Position numbers and translations under genes: made by a program
Assembly: GCF_900114705.1 (NCBI RefSeq)
Contig: NZ_FOTW01000014.1
Location: 1-64,000 of the forward strand
DNA: 64,000 nucleotides
Source: Rugamonas rubra
GTDB lineage: Bacteria > Pseudomonadota > Gammaproteobacteria > Burkholderiales > Burkholderiaceae_D
Reading direction: 5' to 3'
The notes under the pieces: generated by a model
What the model saw: only the letters and a program-made list of their open reading frames with translations
Databases searched by the model: none
Told to the model about the DNA's origin: nothing
Shown: piece by piece, positions 1 through 8,585 of the stretch
Layout: every line of letters begins with the position of its first letter
How positions within the stretch are numbered: the stretch's first letter is position 1

Positions 1-339
1 CACCAACTGGTAGCTGGCCAGGCCGCCGTCGCTCTCGCCCTGGCTGGCCTCGGCGACGATGCCGCAGATGCTGCGCAGATTGCCCTGGTCGGTGACGAGC
101 TGCACCTCGACCGGCAGGCCGACCAGCGTTTTGAGCGGGATGCCGGCGTCCAGCGCGAGGCAGTAGATGCGCAGCTCGATGCCGTCGCAGACGGCTTCGA
201 CGCCGTCTATGCGCTGCGGCAGCAGGACGTCGCTGGCGACGCCGTCGGGGAAGTTCAGGTTCATGCGCAGCGGGCGGTTTTTGGCGGACAGATATTTTCC
301 GATCAGGTCGGCACCTTCGAAATCGTCGTCGTAGTCCAC
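1..339 (-). CDS. vgrG: VgrG/TssI type VI spike protein, N-terminal part (runs off the window)
   Basis: VgrG forms the trimeric spike at the tip of the type VI secretion tube and carries effectors. Only the first 113 codons are visible. They contain the family's N-terminal pattern: a Leu-rich LIGKYL-type stretch, a segment on phage gp27-like lines, then residues reading LKTLVGLPVEVQLVTDQ and a following GIV. The start is a GTG at 339 with a GGAG ribosome site six bases upstream. An in-frame stop, which is also the tssG stop, lies just upstream, so translation cannot begin much earlier. It follows tssG by 12 bp in the same direction, so it is probably co-transcribed with the baseplate genes. 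The C-terminal spike or effector domain lies outside the window. Confidence 0.85.
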   Translation of the reverse strand, partial: MDYDDDFEGADLIGKYLSAKNRPLRMNLNFPDGVASDVLLPQRIDGVEAVCDGIELRIYCLALDAGIPLKTLVGLPVEVQLVTDQGNLRSICGIVAEASQGESDGGLASYQLV

Positions 340-351
340 AATGAGCTCCAG

Positions 352-1437
352 TCAGAAGGTGAGGTAGTAGCGGGTGCTGTGCTCGTCGCCTGTCGCCGGC
401 TGGTTGAGCAGGAAAGTGCCGTAACCCAGCCGGGAGCGGAAATCCAGCGCCACGGGCGTGACGTCCTGGGCCCGCAGGATCAGACGCACTTCGAAACGCA
501 CGCTCGGCACGGCGAACAGGGCGAGCATCGACTTGAGCGCCTTGCCGCCGCTGCCGATAGGGAAAAAACGGTCGAAGTCGGCGCGACTAAGGGGGCCGAT
601 CCACAGACGCACACACAAGTCGCGGCGCCAGTAGCCCGGGCCGAGCATGGTGTTGACGCCAAGTTGGAAACGCTGGGCGTCGAGCCGCGTGCGCTCTTCC
701 GGCGGCTGGATTTCGCGCGCGCGGACAAACTGTTCCAGTCGGAAGGGCAGGCAAAAGTATTCGCTGAGGACACCTGCAATCACCTCGGCCGGCAGCGGGC
801 GATGGCGTATCAGTGCCGCGTAATGCGCCGCGACCTCGTCGGCGATGCCGCCCTCGGCGGCGTTCACCGTCGCCGCGCCGGCGCCGGCGCCGGCGCCGGT
901 CGATGCCTTGCCGGCCAGCGCCAGTTGTATTGGGAGGAAGCCGTCGCGGCCCTTGTCGTCGACGCGGTACTCGACGTGGCATTTTTCCCAGGCGCGATAA
1001 AACAAGGTCATCGAGCGGTGCGAGAAGCTGTCGAAGAAGGCGCGGCCGCCCTCGTTCTTGTCGAAGTGGATCTGCGCGGCGATGGTGTCGGTGTAGACGT
1101 AGGGCAGTACCCCGTTGACGCCGAGGAAGCCCATGAAGGCGGGGGTGAGGCGGATGTGGCGCAATTGCCGCTGGTCCAGCGCGTGCGGCAAGGCCGGCTC
1201 GCCGTACACCGGCGCTTCGGCGTCGACGGACAGCGCTTCGATCTGGCTGGCCGGGAAGGCAAGGGAGACGCTATTTTTGAAGCGCAGCACGGTGTCCAGT
1301 GTGCGGCCGTGCGCCGGCGCGCCGCGCCGCAGCCAGCGGTCGATCAGGTGCACGGCCTGAAAGTACTGGAAGCGTTGGGGCTGATCGATCAATTGATGGA
1401 TCAGACTAGATTGATGGCGCCATTTCGGGGCTGGCAT
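352..1437 (-). CDS. tssG: Type VI secretion baseplate subunit TssG
   Basis: TssG (ImpH/VasB) forms the baseplate wedge with TssF and TssE. The 361-residue product starts MPAPKWRHQSSLI and continues with the family's FQAVHLIDRW segment near residue 30, and the length is normal for TssG. The start codon lies inside the 3' end of tssF (37 bp overlap), which indicates translational coupling. An Ala-Gly stretch near residues 177-190 is encoded by a GCCGGC hexamer repeat (about 880-900); it looks like a flexible loop that can change length without a frameshift. The same region can be read open on the opposite strand, but only this strand gives a recognisable protein. Confidence 0.93.
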   Translation of the reverse strand: MPAPKWRHQSSLIHQLIDQPQRFQYFQAVHLIDRWLRRGAPAHGRTLDTVLRFKNSVSLAFPASQIEALSVDAEAPVYGEPALPHALDQRQLRHIRLTPAFMGFLGVNGVLPYVYTDTIAAQIHFDKNEGGRAFFDSFSHRSMTLFYRAWEKCHVEYRVDDKGRDGFLPIQLALAGKASTGAGAGAGAATVNAAEGGIADEVAAHYAALIRHRPLPAEVIAGVLSEYFCLPFRLEQFVRAREIQPPEERTRLDAQRFQLGVNTMLGPGYWRRDLCVRLWIGPLSRADFDRFFPIGSGGKALKSMLALFAVPSVRFEVRLILRAQDVTPVALDFRSRLGYGTFLLNQPATGDEHSTRYYLTF

Positions 1438-3239
1438 CGTAGCAGTTCCTTTCCGCTCGATAGCGACAGGATGGTCAGTTGGCTGAAGCTGTTCAGGTGC
1501 ACGTACAGACCGAAGAAATGGTCGAGGACGAGGGCGAACAGATGGATGCCGGTGCCGGCGAAGGCGTCTTCGTCGACCGTGAGGAGGATCTCGATGCCAT
1601 GCACCAGGCAGCCGATGCCGCCGTCGGGCAACCAGGTTCTGGCGGGGCGGTGCGCGAGTGCGGTGATGCCGGCGATCTGCCGTTGCGAGACGGACGACTG
1701 GGGCAGGTCGTACAGCGTCAGCGTTTCCTTCAAATTGTCCAGGCCGCCGGACGCCAGCGAGCAGTGGCTCAGCGACAATTGCGAGATCAGGCGCCAGTGG
1801 TCGTCCGGGCTGAAGCGGTATTGCGGCGTCGGCTTGCGCAGGAAGCGCAGCGGATGGCCCCCCGTCGGCTGTTCCAGCGTCAGGTCGCCGGCGGCGCCGC
1901 CGTAGCGCAGGCGGCTCGGCAAGTCCCGGTTGGTGCAGCTGAGGTCGATCGACACGCTGGCGTTGGGAATGGCCAGCGGATCGAGGTCGAGATCGACCAG
2001 GGAGATGCGCGTTTCATGGCCGGGGTTGCTCATCGCCTTGATCGGATCGCGCCTGACGAGGTAGTAGCGGCCGTGCCGTCCGCCGGCTTCGCCGTGGCGC
2101 AAGGAGTAGTACGGCCGGAATTCGGTCAGCGTCGGGCCATGGCGCGATTCCCGCACCGAGTAGACCCGGTCGACGCTGTGGATGTCGTAGGCGTCGGCCG
2201 GGCTGCCGTCGGGGCTGAGTTCGTAGTCGGGCGCGGTGTGGCTCAGTTCAATCGGGCAGGCGCTGCGCTTGAACAGGTTGACCACCGGCGTGCAGCCCAG
2301 CACGAAGTTCTTGCTCGACAGCTCGGCCAGGCTGCGCGCGACGTGCGAGTCGGCGGGGACGCCGGCCAGGCCAAGATGCAGGCTGAGCCGCTTGCAGTTC
2401 GGCGGCAGGTGCGGCGCCAGCGCCGGCCAGTCGATATCGAAGAAGTTGAATTTTTCCGGGTAGACGAAGTACTCGGTCAGCAATCGATAGGCCGGATGCG
2501 ACGACGCCTTGTAGGGGATCAAGGCCTCGTGCGGCGCGAAGCCGACCGCCTTGATGGGCACGTTCTTGAGGACGACCCAGCCGGCGCCGTCGTCCAGTTC
2601 GATGTAGGCTGTTTTTGCGCGCATGAACAGCACGTCGCGCGTGGTCGCGCACAGGGACTGCTCGGCGTTGACGAAGGCCCGAATCCGCTCCAGTTGGAGT
2701 TGCTCCAGGAAGATGTTTCCCGCCTTGCATTCAATGTCGATGCGCAGTGCCGACGTGACGCCGGCCGCGCGTGGCAGCGACAGCGGCAGTTCGATGAAGG
2801 GGCGAAATTCCACTTTCGACAGCACGACGGGGGCGAGCGGCACATCAAAAACGGTCTGGAACTTGCAGACCGGCGCATTGGGCATCTTCGCGTTGAGCAT
2901 GGCGCCACGCGGAATGAGGCCGACAGTCGTAATTTTGTCGATGCCGGCCTGCATGTCGACGCACACGATGGCGGTGGACGGGAACGGCTGCAGATAGTGG
3001 GGATAGTTGACGTTCAACAACGCCTCGGTCACCTTCACGTCGTTGTCGTCGATTAACTTGGCGGTACGGGCATTCGACAACGCGGTGGCTTGGATGAAGC
3101 GTTCGATGTGCGGGTCGTCGCTGTTGCCGTCCTCCATGCCCAGCAGGCCGGCCTGGGCCGGAAACTCGGCGGCAAACTCGGCGTTCAAACCCTGCATGAT
3201 GCCCAGTTCGCGCTCGTAATACGGCCGCAGCTTTTTCAT
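1401..3239 (-). CDS. tssF: Type VI secretion baseplate subunit TssF
   Basis: TssF (ImpG/VasA) is the large wedge component of the type VI baseplate and binds TssG and TssE in the cytoplasm. The 612-residue protein has the usual length and opens with the family hallmark MKKLRPYYERELGIM, followed by a segment on acidic residues and DDPHIERFIQATAL, which is typical of TssF. Upstream of the ATG on the minus strand is an AGGAGGAAT-type ribosome site. It lies between tssE (29 bp upstream) and tssG (overlapping), so the three wedge genes form one operon. No truncation or frameshift is seen. Confidence 0.95.
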   Translation of the reverse strand: MKKLRPYYERELGIMQGLNAEFAAEFPAQAGLLGMEDGNSDDPHIERFIQATALSNARTAKLIDDNDVKVTEALLNVNYPHYLQPFPSTAIVCVDMQAGIDKITTVGLIPRGAMLNAKMPNAPVCKFQTVFDVPLAPVVLSKVEFRPFIELPLSLPRAAGVTSALRIDIECKAGNIFLEQLQLERIRAFVNAEQSLCATTRDVLFMRAKTAYIELDDGAGWVVLKNVPIKAVGFAPHEALIPYKASSHPAYRLLTEYFVYPEKFNFFDIDWPALAPHLPPNCKRLSLHLGLAGVPADSHVARSLAELSSKNFVLGCTPVVNLFKRSACPIELSHTAPDYELSPDGSPADAYDIHSVDRVYSVRESRHGPTLTEFRPYYSLRHGEAGGRHGRYYLVRRDPIKAMSNPGHETRISLVDLDLDPLAIPNASVSIDLSCTNRDLPSRLRYGGAAGDLTLEQPTGGHPLRFLRKPTPQYRFSPDDHWRLISQLSLSHCSLASGGLDNLKETLTLYDLPQSSVSQRQIAGITALAHRPARTWLPDGGIGCLVHGIEILLTVDEDAFAGTGIHLFALVLDHFFGLYVHLNSFSQLTILSLSSGKELLRCQPRNGAINLV

Positions 3240-3268
3240 GGGATTCCTCCTCGGTGGGACAAGCGATA

Positions 3269-3730
3269 TCAGCGGATGGAATAGTGCAGCCGCGACGGCT
3301 CGAGCGTAACGTCGAACTGGATGCGCTCGTTTTCGGCCCGCGCGTGCAGCTGCCCGGAGATGGCGAAGCTGAGCCGGTTGATGGCCCCTGGTTCATGTAG
3401 CAGTTGCGCCCGCACGTGGCGCAGGCGCGGCTCGTGGCGTTCAATGGCCGTCCTCAGACGGTCGCAGATCTCCTTTCTATCCTCGCTGCTGGTCAGACAC
3501 AGCTGCGCGAAGTCGGCTAGGCCGAAGTTGACGATGGAGTTCCTGCTGAAGGGATATGGCGCAAGCTCTTCCTCCGGTATGGCAACGCGGGTGTTGAGCA
3601 GCGCCTCCAGGTCGCGGGCGATGACGCGCTTGTACTGCTCCAATGTCAGACCGGTCGAATTCGGATGCCCCATTGGAACCTGGCTAGGTCCGATTAGTCG
3701 ATCCCACACGCTGGAAGGAAAGGTGCTCAT
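3269..3730 (-). CDS. tssE: Type VI secretion baseplate subunit TssE (gp25-like)
   Basis: TssE is the phage gp25-like wedge protein that nucleates sheath assembly. I start it at the ATG at 3730 (MSTFPSSVWDRLIG), which has a GGAG about eight bases upstream and gives 153 residues, normal for the family. An in-frame ATG 96 bases upstream would add 32 residues with no family character. Recognisable features are the WDRLIG opening, the central VIARDLEALLNTR helix, and the SIVNFGLADF segment, all characteristic of gp25/TssE. It is the first type VI gene on this strand in the window. The upstream 250 bp separates it from a divergent unknown gene and should hold the operon promoter, unless tssBC and hcp lie elsewhere. 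Confidence 0.92.
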   Translation of the reverse strand: MSTFPSSVWDRLIGPSQVPMGHPNSTGLTLEQYKRVIARDLEALLNTRVAIPEEELAPYPFSRNSIVNFGLADFAQLCLTSSEDRKEICDRLRTAIERHEPRLRHVRAQLLHEPGAINRLSFAISGQLHARAENERIQFDVTLEPSRLHYSIR

Positions 3731-3984
3731 GTTCGTGCGCTCCGATCTTGGCCATATCGATGTTTGTGCCTGAGGCCGGCAGTCATTATTGAATTGCCAA
3801 TTGGACCCGGCTCTGCGATTGCGCAAGAAACTGCCGTGCGCGCTGCCGGAATATGGAATCGTTCATGGTGTTGATTCAGAACAAGTCCGTGTTTTGATCG
3901 CTGCCAAATACTCGCAGGAACGCATGAAGTTTCAGCCCCTGCCGTGGGCCACGGCGGTCATTCACCATGTCCTTAGGAGAGCTC
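3731..3984. other. Divergent intergenic region between tssE and the AcrVA2-like gene
   Basis: About 250 bp of somewhat lower GC separates two divergent genes. The only site I can support is the AGGAGA ribosome site at 3975-3980 for the plus-strand gene. It should contain promoters for both directions, but I see no convincing -10/-35 pair. Confidence 0.4.
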
Positions 3985-5223
3985 ATGATTCCAGCAATCC
4001 GGCAGATTTTTTCCCAGCCACAAACATGGCCGGATTTTCCTTGTCGTCGCAACGGCGGGGTGGCGTTCGATGCCGACCCGGATGGTGCAGCCAGGGCCTA
4101 TTTGGCAGCCTGGAAGGCCATCCTCGTCAATGTCGGCACCGCTTATCAGCACAGTATGCAGAGCGAATTGGGGGGGCTGCCGTATCCGGTCGCGTATCGC
4201 AATCAAGGCACGGTCGAGGGTTGGCGCGGCGCCATGCAAAGCACAAGGTTGGGGCGGGAGTTTTGGAGCCAGCTTGAAAAGGAGGGCAGTGCCGCGATGT
4301 GGTGCATCGAACCGCTCAACGCGCACATCGGGCGTTTCTTCGCCCCTGCGCCGGGTTCTCCAGGGGCGGACAGCTGGTTCGGCACGGCTGAAAACATGGC
4401 GGTGCAGGTGGGCGCCAATATCATGTTCGAGTGTAAGCGGGGCGCGATCATCGAATCCACGCCGGCGCTGGAAACATTGCTGATCCACTCCGACGTGGAC
4501 GTAACACTTCCGATGGGAATGTTCGCGCCCCCGTTTGCCGCGCAGTACGTGCATTTCGGTGCTGAAGCGGCAAGCGTCCTGCGTTGCCCAGCTTGCGGCG
4601 ACGACGAGATCATCTTTGACGGCGTATTTTGCTTTGTTTCGCAGTCGCCGGATCATTCGGGCGACGCCAGCAAACGCGAGCTGGAATTGATCTTTATCGG
4701 GAAAAACAATGATCGTTATGCCGGATATTACTTGCTATGCGCGCCTGTGGGCGCCAGCGATAGGCCTGTTGTCGACTGGGTCGATGCCGTCTTTGAACGG
4801 TATGAAGAAAGCGGGCATGATGAACTGGAGCGGCGGCACTTGCTGGAGGCGCTCAATTTCGTCGTCAAGTTGTTCCTGTATCTGGGCTTGAAGACTGCGC
4901 GCCAAGTGGTGGAGACATCCCACACGGAGGCCCTGAAAAGGTTGGAACGTATTGGGCCGAAAAAGCGCGCGAAGGCGGGCCGCCAGATCAAATCGCTGTA
5001 CGACCGCATCACGGTGGGGCCAACGGCGTTGTCGGCAACCTTGGGGGCGAGTTCTACCGGGCACGGCAAGGCGCCACATTGGCGGCGTGGGCATTTCCGC
5101 ATGCAGATCCACGGCCCCGGTCGGCTGGAAAGAAAGCTGATCTTCGTCGCTCCCATTATGGTGCGGGCGGACAAGCTCGGCGAAAGCGTGCCACACCCGA
5201 AAACCTATCGGGGGGCCAGGTAG
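3985..5223 (+). CDS. Unknown protein with AcrVA2-like C-terminal motif
   Basis: A 412-residue protein of unknown role. I choose the ATG at 3985 because AGGAGA lies at 3975-3980; an ATG at 3967 would have no ribosome site. The N-terminal 200 residues match nothing I know. One CPACG zinc-ribbon-like half-motif lies near residue 200. The C-terminus reads PHWRRGHFRMQIHGPG from residue 364, then a basic strand and FVAPIMV. From memory this resembles the C-terminal HIRRGHWHGYWQGTG...PAVFVN of AcrVA2, a Cas12a inhibitor of Moraxella, and of many AcrVA2-like proteins of unknown role in bacterial chromosomes and plasmids. The gene is divergent from tssE and of lower GC than its flanks. It could be a type VI accessory, an anti-defence gene or an unrelated carrier of the domain. 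Confidence 0.75.
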   Translation: MIPAIRQIFSQPQTWPDFPCRRNGGVAFDADPDGAARAYLAAWKAILVNVGTAYQHSMQSELGGLPYPVAYRNQGTVEGWRGAMQSTRLGREFWSQLEKEGSAAMWCIEPLNAHIGRFFAPAPGSPGADSWFGTAENMAVQVGANIMFECKRGAIIESTPALETLLIHSDVDVTLPMGMFAPPFAAQYVHFGAEAASVLRCPACGDDEIIFDGVFCFVSQSPDHSGDASKRELELIFIGKNNDRYAGYYLLCAPVGASDRPVVDWVDAVFERYEESGHDELERRHLLEALNFVVKLFLYLGLKTARQVVETSHTEALKRLERIGPKKRAKAGRQIKSLYDRITVGPTALSATLGASSTGHGKAPHWRRGHFRMQIHGPGRLERKLIFVAPIMVRADKLGESVPHPKTYRGAR

Positions 5224-5319
5224 CGTCTCGGCTGTGGAGGGGCGGTCTGTCGTGCGGACGAGGCGGGGATGCGACGGCGCGGCCGGGACGCGGGAGTTCT
5301 CCTCCCGGCGGCCCGGCGC

Positions 5320-5345
5320 AGCGTCCCCCGGCGGCCGGGGGACGC
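5320..5345. terminator. GC-rich hairpin at the 3' end of leuA
   Basis: A 12-bp perfect stem, AGCGTCCCCCGG paired with CCGGGGGACGCT around a three-base loop, lies between the converging ends of the AcrVA2-like gene and leuA. There is no T-tract on either side, so it may be a weak terminator or an RNA 3'-end stabiliser. Confidence 0.5.
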
Positions 5346-5356
5346 TGTGCAGCGCT

Positions 5357-7057
5357 TTAGGCGGTCACGCCGGCGCTCTTGCCGCTGGAGGCGCCCTCGC
5401 TCAGGCGCAGCTGGCGGTTGACGGCGCTCAGCACGGCCTTGAACGAGGCGGTGACGATGTTGCTGTCGACGCCGGCGCCGAACAGGGTCGGGCCGTTGGC
5501 CAGGCGCAGCTCGACGTAGCAGGCGGCCTGGGCGTTGGCGCCCGAGCCGATCGAGTGCTCGTGGTAGTCCATCAGCTTGATGTCCAGGCCGAGCGCGTTG
5601 ACGAAGGCGTCGATCGGGCCGTTGCCGCCGCCCTGCAGGGCCAGCGGCGCGTTGCGGTGGCTCAGCGCGATGTCGATCTGCACCGACTCGTCGCTGGTGG
5701 TGTCTTCCACCAGCTTGTGCGAGGCGTAGGCGTAGGGCGCGGTCTGCTCCAGGTACTCGTTCTGGAAGATCCGGTGGATGCCCTCGGCGGTGATCTCCAG
5801 GCCGGTGGCGTCGGCCACCGCCTGCACGGCGCGGGAGAACTCGATCTGCAGGCGGCGCGGCAAGACCAGGCCGTAGTCCTGTTCCAGCAGGTAGGCCATG
5901 CCGCCCTTGCCGGACTGGCTGTTGACGCGGATCACCGCGTCGTAGCTGCGGCCGAGGTCGGCCGGGTCGATCGGCAGGTAGGGGATTTCCCACAGCGCGC
6001 CCGGCTGCTGCTGGGCGAAGCCCTTCTTGATGGCGTCCTGGTGCGAGCCGGAGAAGGCTGTGAAGACCAGATCGCCGACATACGGATGGCGCGGGTGCAC
6101 CGGCAGCTGGTTGCACTCCTCGACGCACTTGCGCACCTCGTCGATGTCGGAGAAGTCCAGGCCCGGGTTGACGCCCTGGGTGTAGAGGTTGAGCGCCAGG
6201 GTGACCAGGTCGACGTTGCCGGTGCGCTCGCCGTTGCCGAACAGGCAGCCCTCGACGCGGTCGGCGCCGGCCATCACGGCCAGCTCGGCCGAGGCGACGG
6301 CGGTGCCGCGGTCGTTGTGCGGGTGCACGCTGATGATCAGCGAGTCGCGCCGCGCCAGCTTGCGCGACATCCACTCGATCTGGTCGGCGTAGACGTTGGG
6401 CGTGCTGCATTCGACGGTCGAGGGCAGGTTGACGATCATCTTGTTGTGCGGGCTGGGCTCCCAGATGGCGCTGACGGCGTCGACGATGTGCTTGGAGAAG
6501 TCCAGCTCGGTGGTGGAGAACGATTCCGGCGTGTATTCGAAGACCCATTCGGTCTGCGGATGCTGGGCCACCAGTTGCTTGACCAGGCGGGTGCCGCTGG
6601 TGGCGATCTCGGTGATCTCCTCGCGCGACATGCCGAACACCACCTTGCGGAACACCGGCGCCACCGAGTTGTACAGGTGGACCACGGCGCGGCGGGCGCC
6701 GACCACGGAGTCGACGGTGCGACGGATCAGCTCCTCGCGCGACTGGGTCAGCACGATGATGGTGACGTCGTCGGGGATGCGCTTCTCGTCGACCAGCTTG
6801 CGCACGAAGTCGAAGTCGGTCTGCGAGGCGGACGGGAAGCCGACCTCGATCTCCTTGATGCCGATCTTGACCAGCAGCTCGAAGAAGCGCAGCTTCTTGT
6901 CGGCGCTCATCGGCTCGATCAGCGCCTGGTTGCCGTCGCGCAGGTCGGTGCTCATCCAGATCGGCGGTTTGCTGATGATGTTGTTGGGCCACTGGCGGTC
7001 GGACAACTGCACGGGTGGGAAGGCGCGGTATTTGCTGGATGGGTTCTGCAACATCAT
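5357..7057 (-). CDS. leuA: 2-isopropylmalate synthase
   Basis: LeuA condenses acetyl-CoA with 2-oxoisovalerate, the first committed step of leucine synthesis. The 566-residue product is the long type (about 560 aa). Visible motifs are [11 protein letters not shown] at residues 36-46, the metal-binding [11 protein letters not shown] further on, and a C-terminal regulatory region ending in many small residues, as in leucine-inhibited enzymes. Two ATG codons follow each other; AGGAG lies six bases before the first (7057). The open frame extends another 36 codons upstream but without LeuA character. A CTA-rich leader peptide about 310 bp upstream on the same strand suggests control by leucine-dependent attenuation. 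Confidence 0.96.
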   Translation of the reverse strand: MMLQNPSSKYRAFPPVQLSDRQWPNNIISKPPIWMSTDLRDGNQALIEPMSADKKLRFFELLVKIGIKEIEVGFPSASQTDFDFVRKLVDEKRIPDDVTIIVLTQSREELIRRTVDSVVGARRAVVHLYNSVAPVFRKVVFGMSREEITEIATSGTRLVKQLVAQHPQTEWVFEYTPESFSTTELDFSKHIVDAVSAIWEPSPHNKMIVNLPSTVECSTPNVYADQIEWMSRKLARRDSLIISVHPHNDRGTAVASAELAVMAGADRVEGCLFGNGERTGNVDLVTLALNLYTQGVNPGLDFSDIDEVRKCVEECNQLPVHPRHPYVGDLVFTAFSGSHQDAIKKGFAQQQPGALWEIPYLPIDPADLGRSYDAVIRVNSQSGKGGMAYLLEQDYGLVLPRRLQIEFSRAVQAVADATGLEITAEGIHRIFQNEYLEQTAPYAYASHKLVEDTTSDESVQIDIALSHRNAPLALQGGGNGPIDAFVNALGLDIKLMDYHEHSIGSGANAQAACYVELRLANGPTLFGAGVDSNIVTASFKAVLSAVNRQLRLSEGASSGKSAGVTA

Positions 7058-7171
7058 GGGATGCTCCTGGGTCTCGAATGGGGGAATGCGGGGAAGGCGT
7101 TTTTCACTGCGGCTGCGCGCTGCATTCTGCGTTGCGCAGGTGGCGACTGGCTGCCGGGCGGCCACGTTACA

Positions 7172-7294
7172 CTAGGCCAGGCAACCGATCGGTAGCGATA
7201 GCAGCAGGGCCGACAGGACGCGCGCGGGCGCGGGGCGCGACGCGGCGGGCGAATTGTCGGTGCTGCTAGGGACGCGGGTAGCCGGAGTGAACAT
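7172..7294 (-). CDS. Possible 40-residue peptide between leuL and leuA
   Basis: This short open frame (MFTPATRVPSSTD... ending in a hydrophobic VLSALLLSLPIGCLA) lies in the leuA leader RNA. An AGGAAAG sits about ten bases before the ATG. Its last third again carries several leucine codons, two of them CTA. It could be a second leader peptide, a small membrane peptide, or chance. I cannot decide from sequence alone. Confidence 0.25.
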   Translation of the reverse strand: MFTPATRVPSSTDNSPAASRPAPARVLSALLLSLPIGCLA

Positions 7295-7366
7295 CTGGGC
7301 AAACTTTCCTGGGGTGGTGAGACACGTGCGGCTTGTGGCCGGACGGAGCAATGCGTTGAAACGAAT

Positions 7367-7453
7367 TTAAGCGCGTGCTAGTAGTAGCGACGCTAGCGAT
7401 AGGGCGCCAGCGTGCGACAGCAGGGAAGGGGATGTGTGCAGATGCGAGGTCAT
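7367..7453 (-). CDS. leuL: Leucine leader peptide for leuA (attenuation)
   Basis: A 28-residue open frame, with core SLLSHAGALSLASLLLARA, reads on the leuA strand upstream of leuA. Eight of 28 codons are leucine, and five of these are CTA, three in tandem. CTA is very rare in this high-GC sequence, where leucine is nearly always CTG or CTC. Enteric leuL also uses tandem rare CUA codons to sense leucyl-tRNA, so the role follows by analogy. There is no clear ribosome site, but the promoter's -10 hexamer is spaced so that transcription would begin at or next to the ATG. I do not see a classic T-tract terminator before leuA, so the attenuator structure is unproven. Confidence 0.7.
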   Translation of the reverse strand: MTSHLHTSPSLLSHAGALSLASLLLARA

Positions 7454-7459
7454 GCATCG

Positions 7460-7489
7460 AATGTACGAGATTGCAAGCGGGCTTGTCAA
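7460..7489 (-). promoter_or_regulatory. Promoter of the leuL-leuA transcript
   Basis: On the minus strand a perfect -35 box TTGACA (7489-7484) and a -10 box TACATT (7465-7460) are separated by 18 bp. The predicted start of transcription falls at or within two bases of the leuL ATG (7453), implying a leaderless or nearly leaderless message. Confidence 0.6.
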
Positions 7490-7671
7490 GTCCTTTGCGC
7501 GGCGCGCGGCCGCCGGCGTGGCGCGGTGGCCGCGCCGGATGCCGCGCGGCGCTTGGGTGTTGATACGAAAGCAATGTAAAATGTGCACTTTTCCCGGGCC
7601 GGTCCGGCCGCGCGGCGCCACGCCGCCACGCCACCGCCGCACCGCACCTCCACCAAGTCGAAAGGATATCC

Positions 7672-8406
7672 ATGCGCTCCACTCCGTTCATCCAGACCAC
7701 CCGTCTGCTGGCCCTGGCCGGCGCCCTGGCCCTGGCCGCGCCGTTCGCCCACGCCACCGGCGCCGGCTTCGGCGCCAACCTGATCGTCAACGGCGACGCC
7801 GAGGCGGGCGTCGGCTCGTCCGACGGCGGCCTGGGCAGCACGCCGGGCTGGTCGCTGAGCTCCAATTTCTCCACCGTCCGGTACGGTGCCGGCGGCGGCT
7901 TCCCCTCGGCCAGCGACGCCGGCCCGGCCAACCGGGGCCTGAACTTCTTCGCCGGCGGCGACAGCAACGGCGCCTCGCGCGCCAGCCAGGTGATCGACCT
8001 GAGCGCCTACGCCGGCGCGATCAACAGCGGCAAGACGCAGTTCGACCTGGCCGGCTGGTTGGGCGGCTACGCCTCGCAGGGTGACAACGCCATGCTCAGC
8101 GCCACCTTCCTCGACGCCGGCGGCAACGTGCTGGGCAGCGCCAGCCTGGCGCCGGTCGGCGCGGCCGAGCGCCACAGCCAAACCGGCCTGGTGGCGCGCG
8201 ACACCCAAGGCTATGTTCCGGTCGGCGCCGTCACGGTCGGCATCGCGCTGGACATGAAGCGCCTGGACGGCTCCTACAACGACGGCTACGCCGACAACCT
8301 CTCCTTCGCCATCGCGCCGGTGCCGGAGCCGGGCACTTGGGCCATGCTGGTCGGCGGCCTGGCCCTGTTGGGCGGCCTGGCCAAGCGCAAGCAGCGCAAG
8401 GCCTGA
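7672..8406 (+). CDS. PEP-CTERM sorted surface protein
   Basis: A secreted protein of 244 residues. Residues 1-28 are a signal peptide ending AHA. The middle begins NLIVNGDAEAG and looks like an all-beta, jelly-roll/CBM-like fold of the kind common in these proteins. The last 28 residues are a classic sorting tail: VPEP, a hydrophobic helix, then a basic end KRKQRKA. This tail is recognised by an exosortase (EpsH/XrtA type), which lies outside this window; such proteins are linked to exopolysaccharide production. AAGGA sits eight bases before the ATG. It is a single-gene unit, closed by a strong terminator at 8442-8479. Confidence 0.88.
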   Translation: MRSTPFIQTTRLLALAGALALAAPFAHATGAGFGANLIVNGDAEAGVGSSDGGLGSTPGWSLSSNFSTVRYGAGGGFPSASDAGPANRGLNFFAGGDSNGASRASQVIDLSAYAGAINSGKTQFDLAGWLGGYASQGDNAMLSATFLDAGGNVLGSASLAPVGAAERHSQTGLVARDTQGYVPVGAVTVGIALDMKRLDGSYNDGYADNLSFAIAPVPEPGTWAMLVGGLALLGGLAKRKQRKA

Positions 8407-8441
8407 TGCGGCTGGCGTCGGCCGCTTAGGCCGCAGACGAC

Positions 8442-8479
8442 AAAACGCCGCCACGGAGTATCGCCGTGGCGGCGTTTTT
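8442..8479. terminator. Intrinsic terminator, bidirectional
   Basis: A 12-bp perfect stem ACGCCGCCACGG / CCGTGGCGGCGT with a seven-base loop is flanked by AAAA on the left and TTTTT on the right. It ends the PEP-CTERM gene and can also stop transcripts from the minus strand. Confidence 0.9.
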
Positions 8480-8510
8480 CTTTGTTGCGTCGGTGGGCCC
8501 CGGAATCAAG

Positions 8511-8540
8511 CCAGGGTCAGACCCTGAGGGGCTGACCCTA
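8511..8540. repeat. Dispersed inverted repeat, copy 1
   Basis: AGGGTCAGACCCT is followed by an imperfect complementary arm (GGGGCTGACCCT). It lies between the convergent 3' ends of the PEP-CTERM gene and selD/senC. It is one of five related elements in the window. Confidence 0.75.
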
Positions 8541-8585
8541 TGCGGATAGGTCGGCCCGCCATTGGATCGCCGGGTTGCCGTTACG

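Noticed and set aside
379..1905. Long open frame on the plus strand over tssG/tssF
   Set aside because: It is a codon-bias shadow of the real minus-strand genes, rich in Arg, Gly and Val, with no family motifs.
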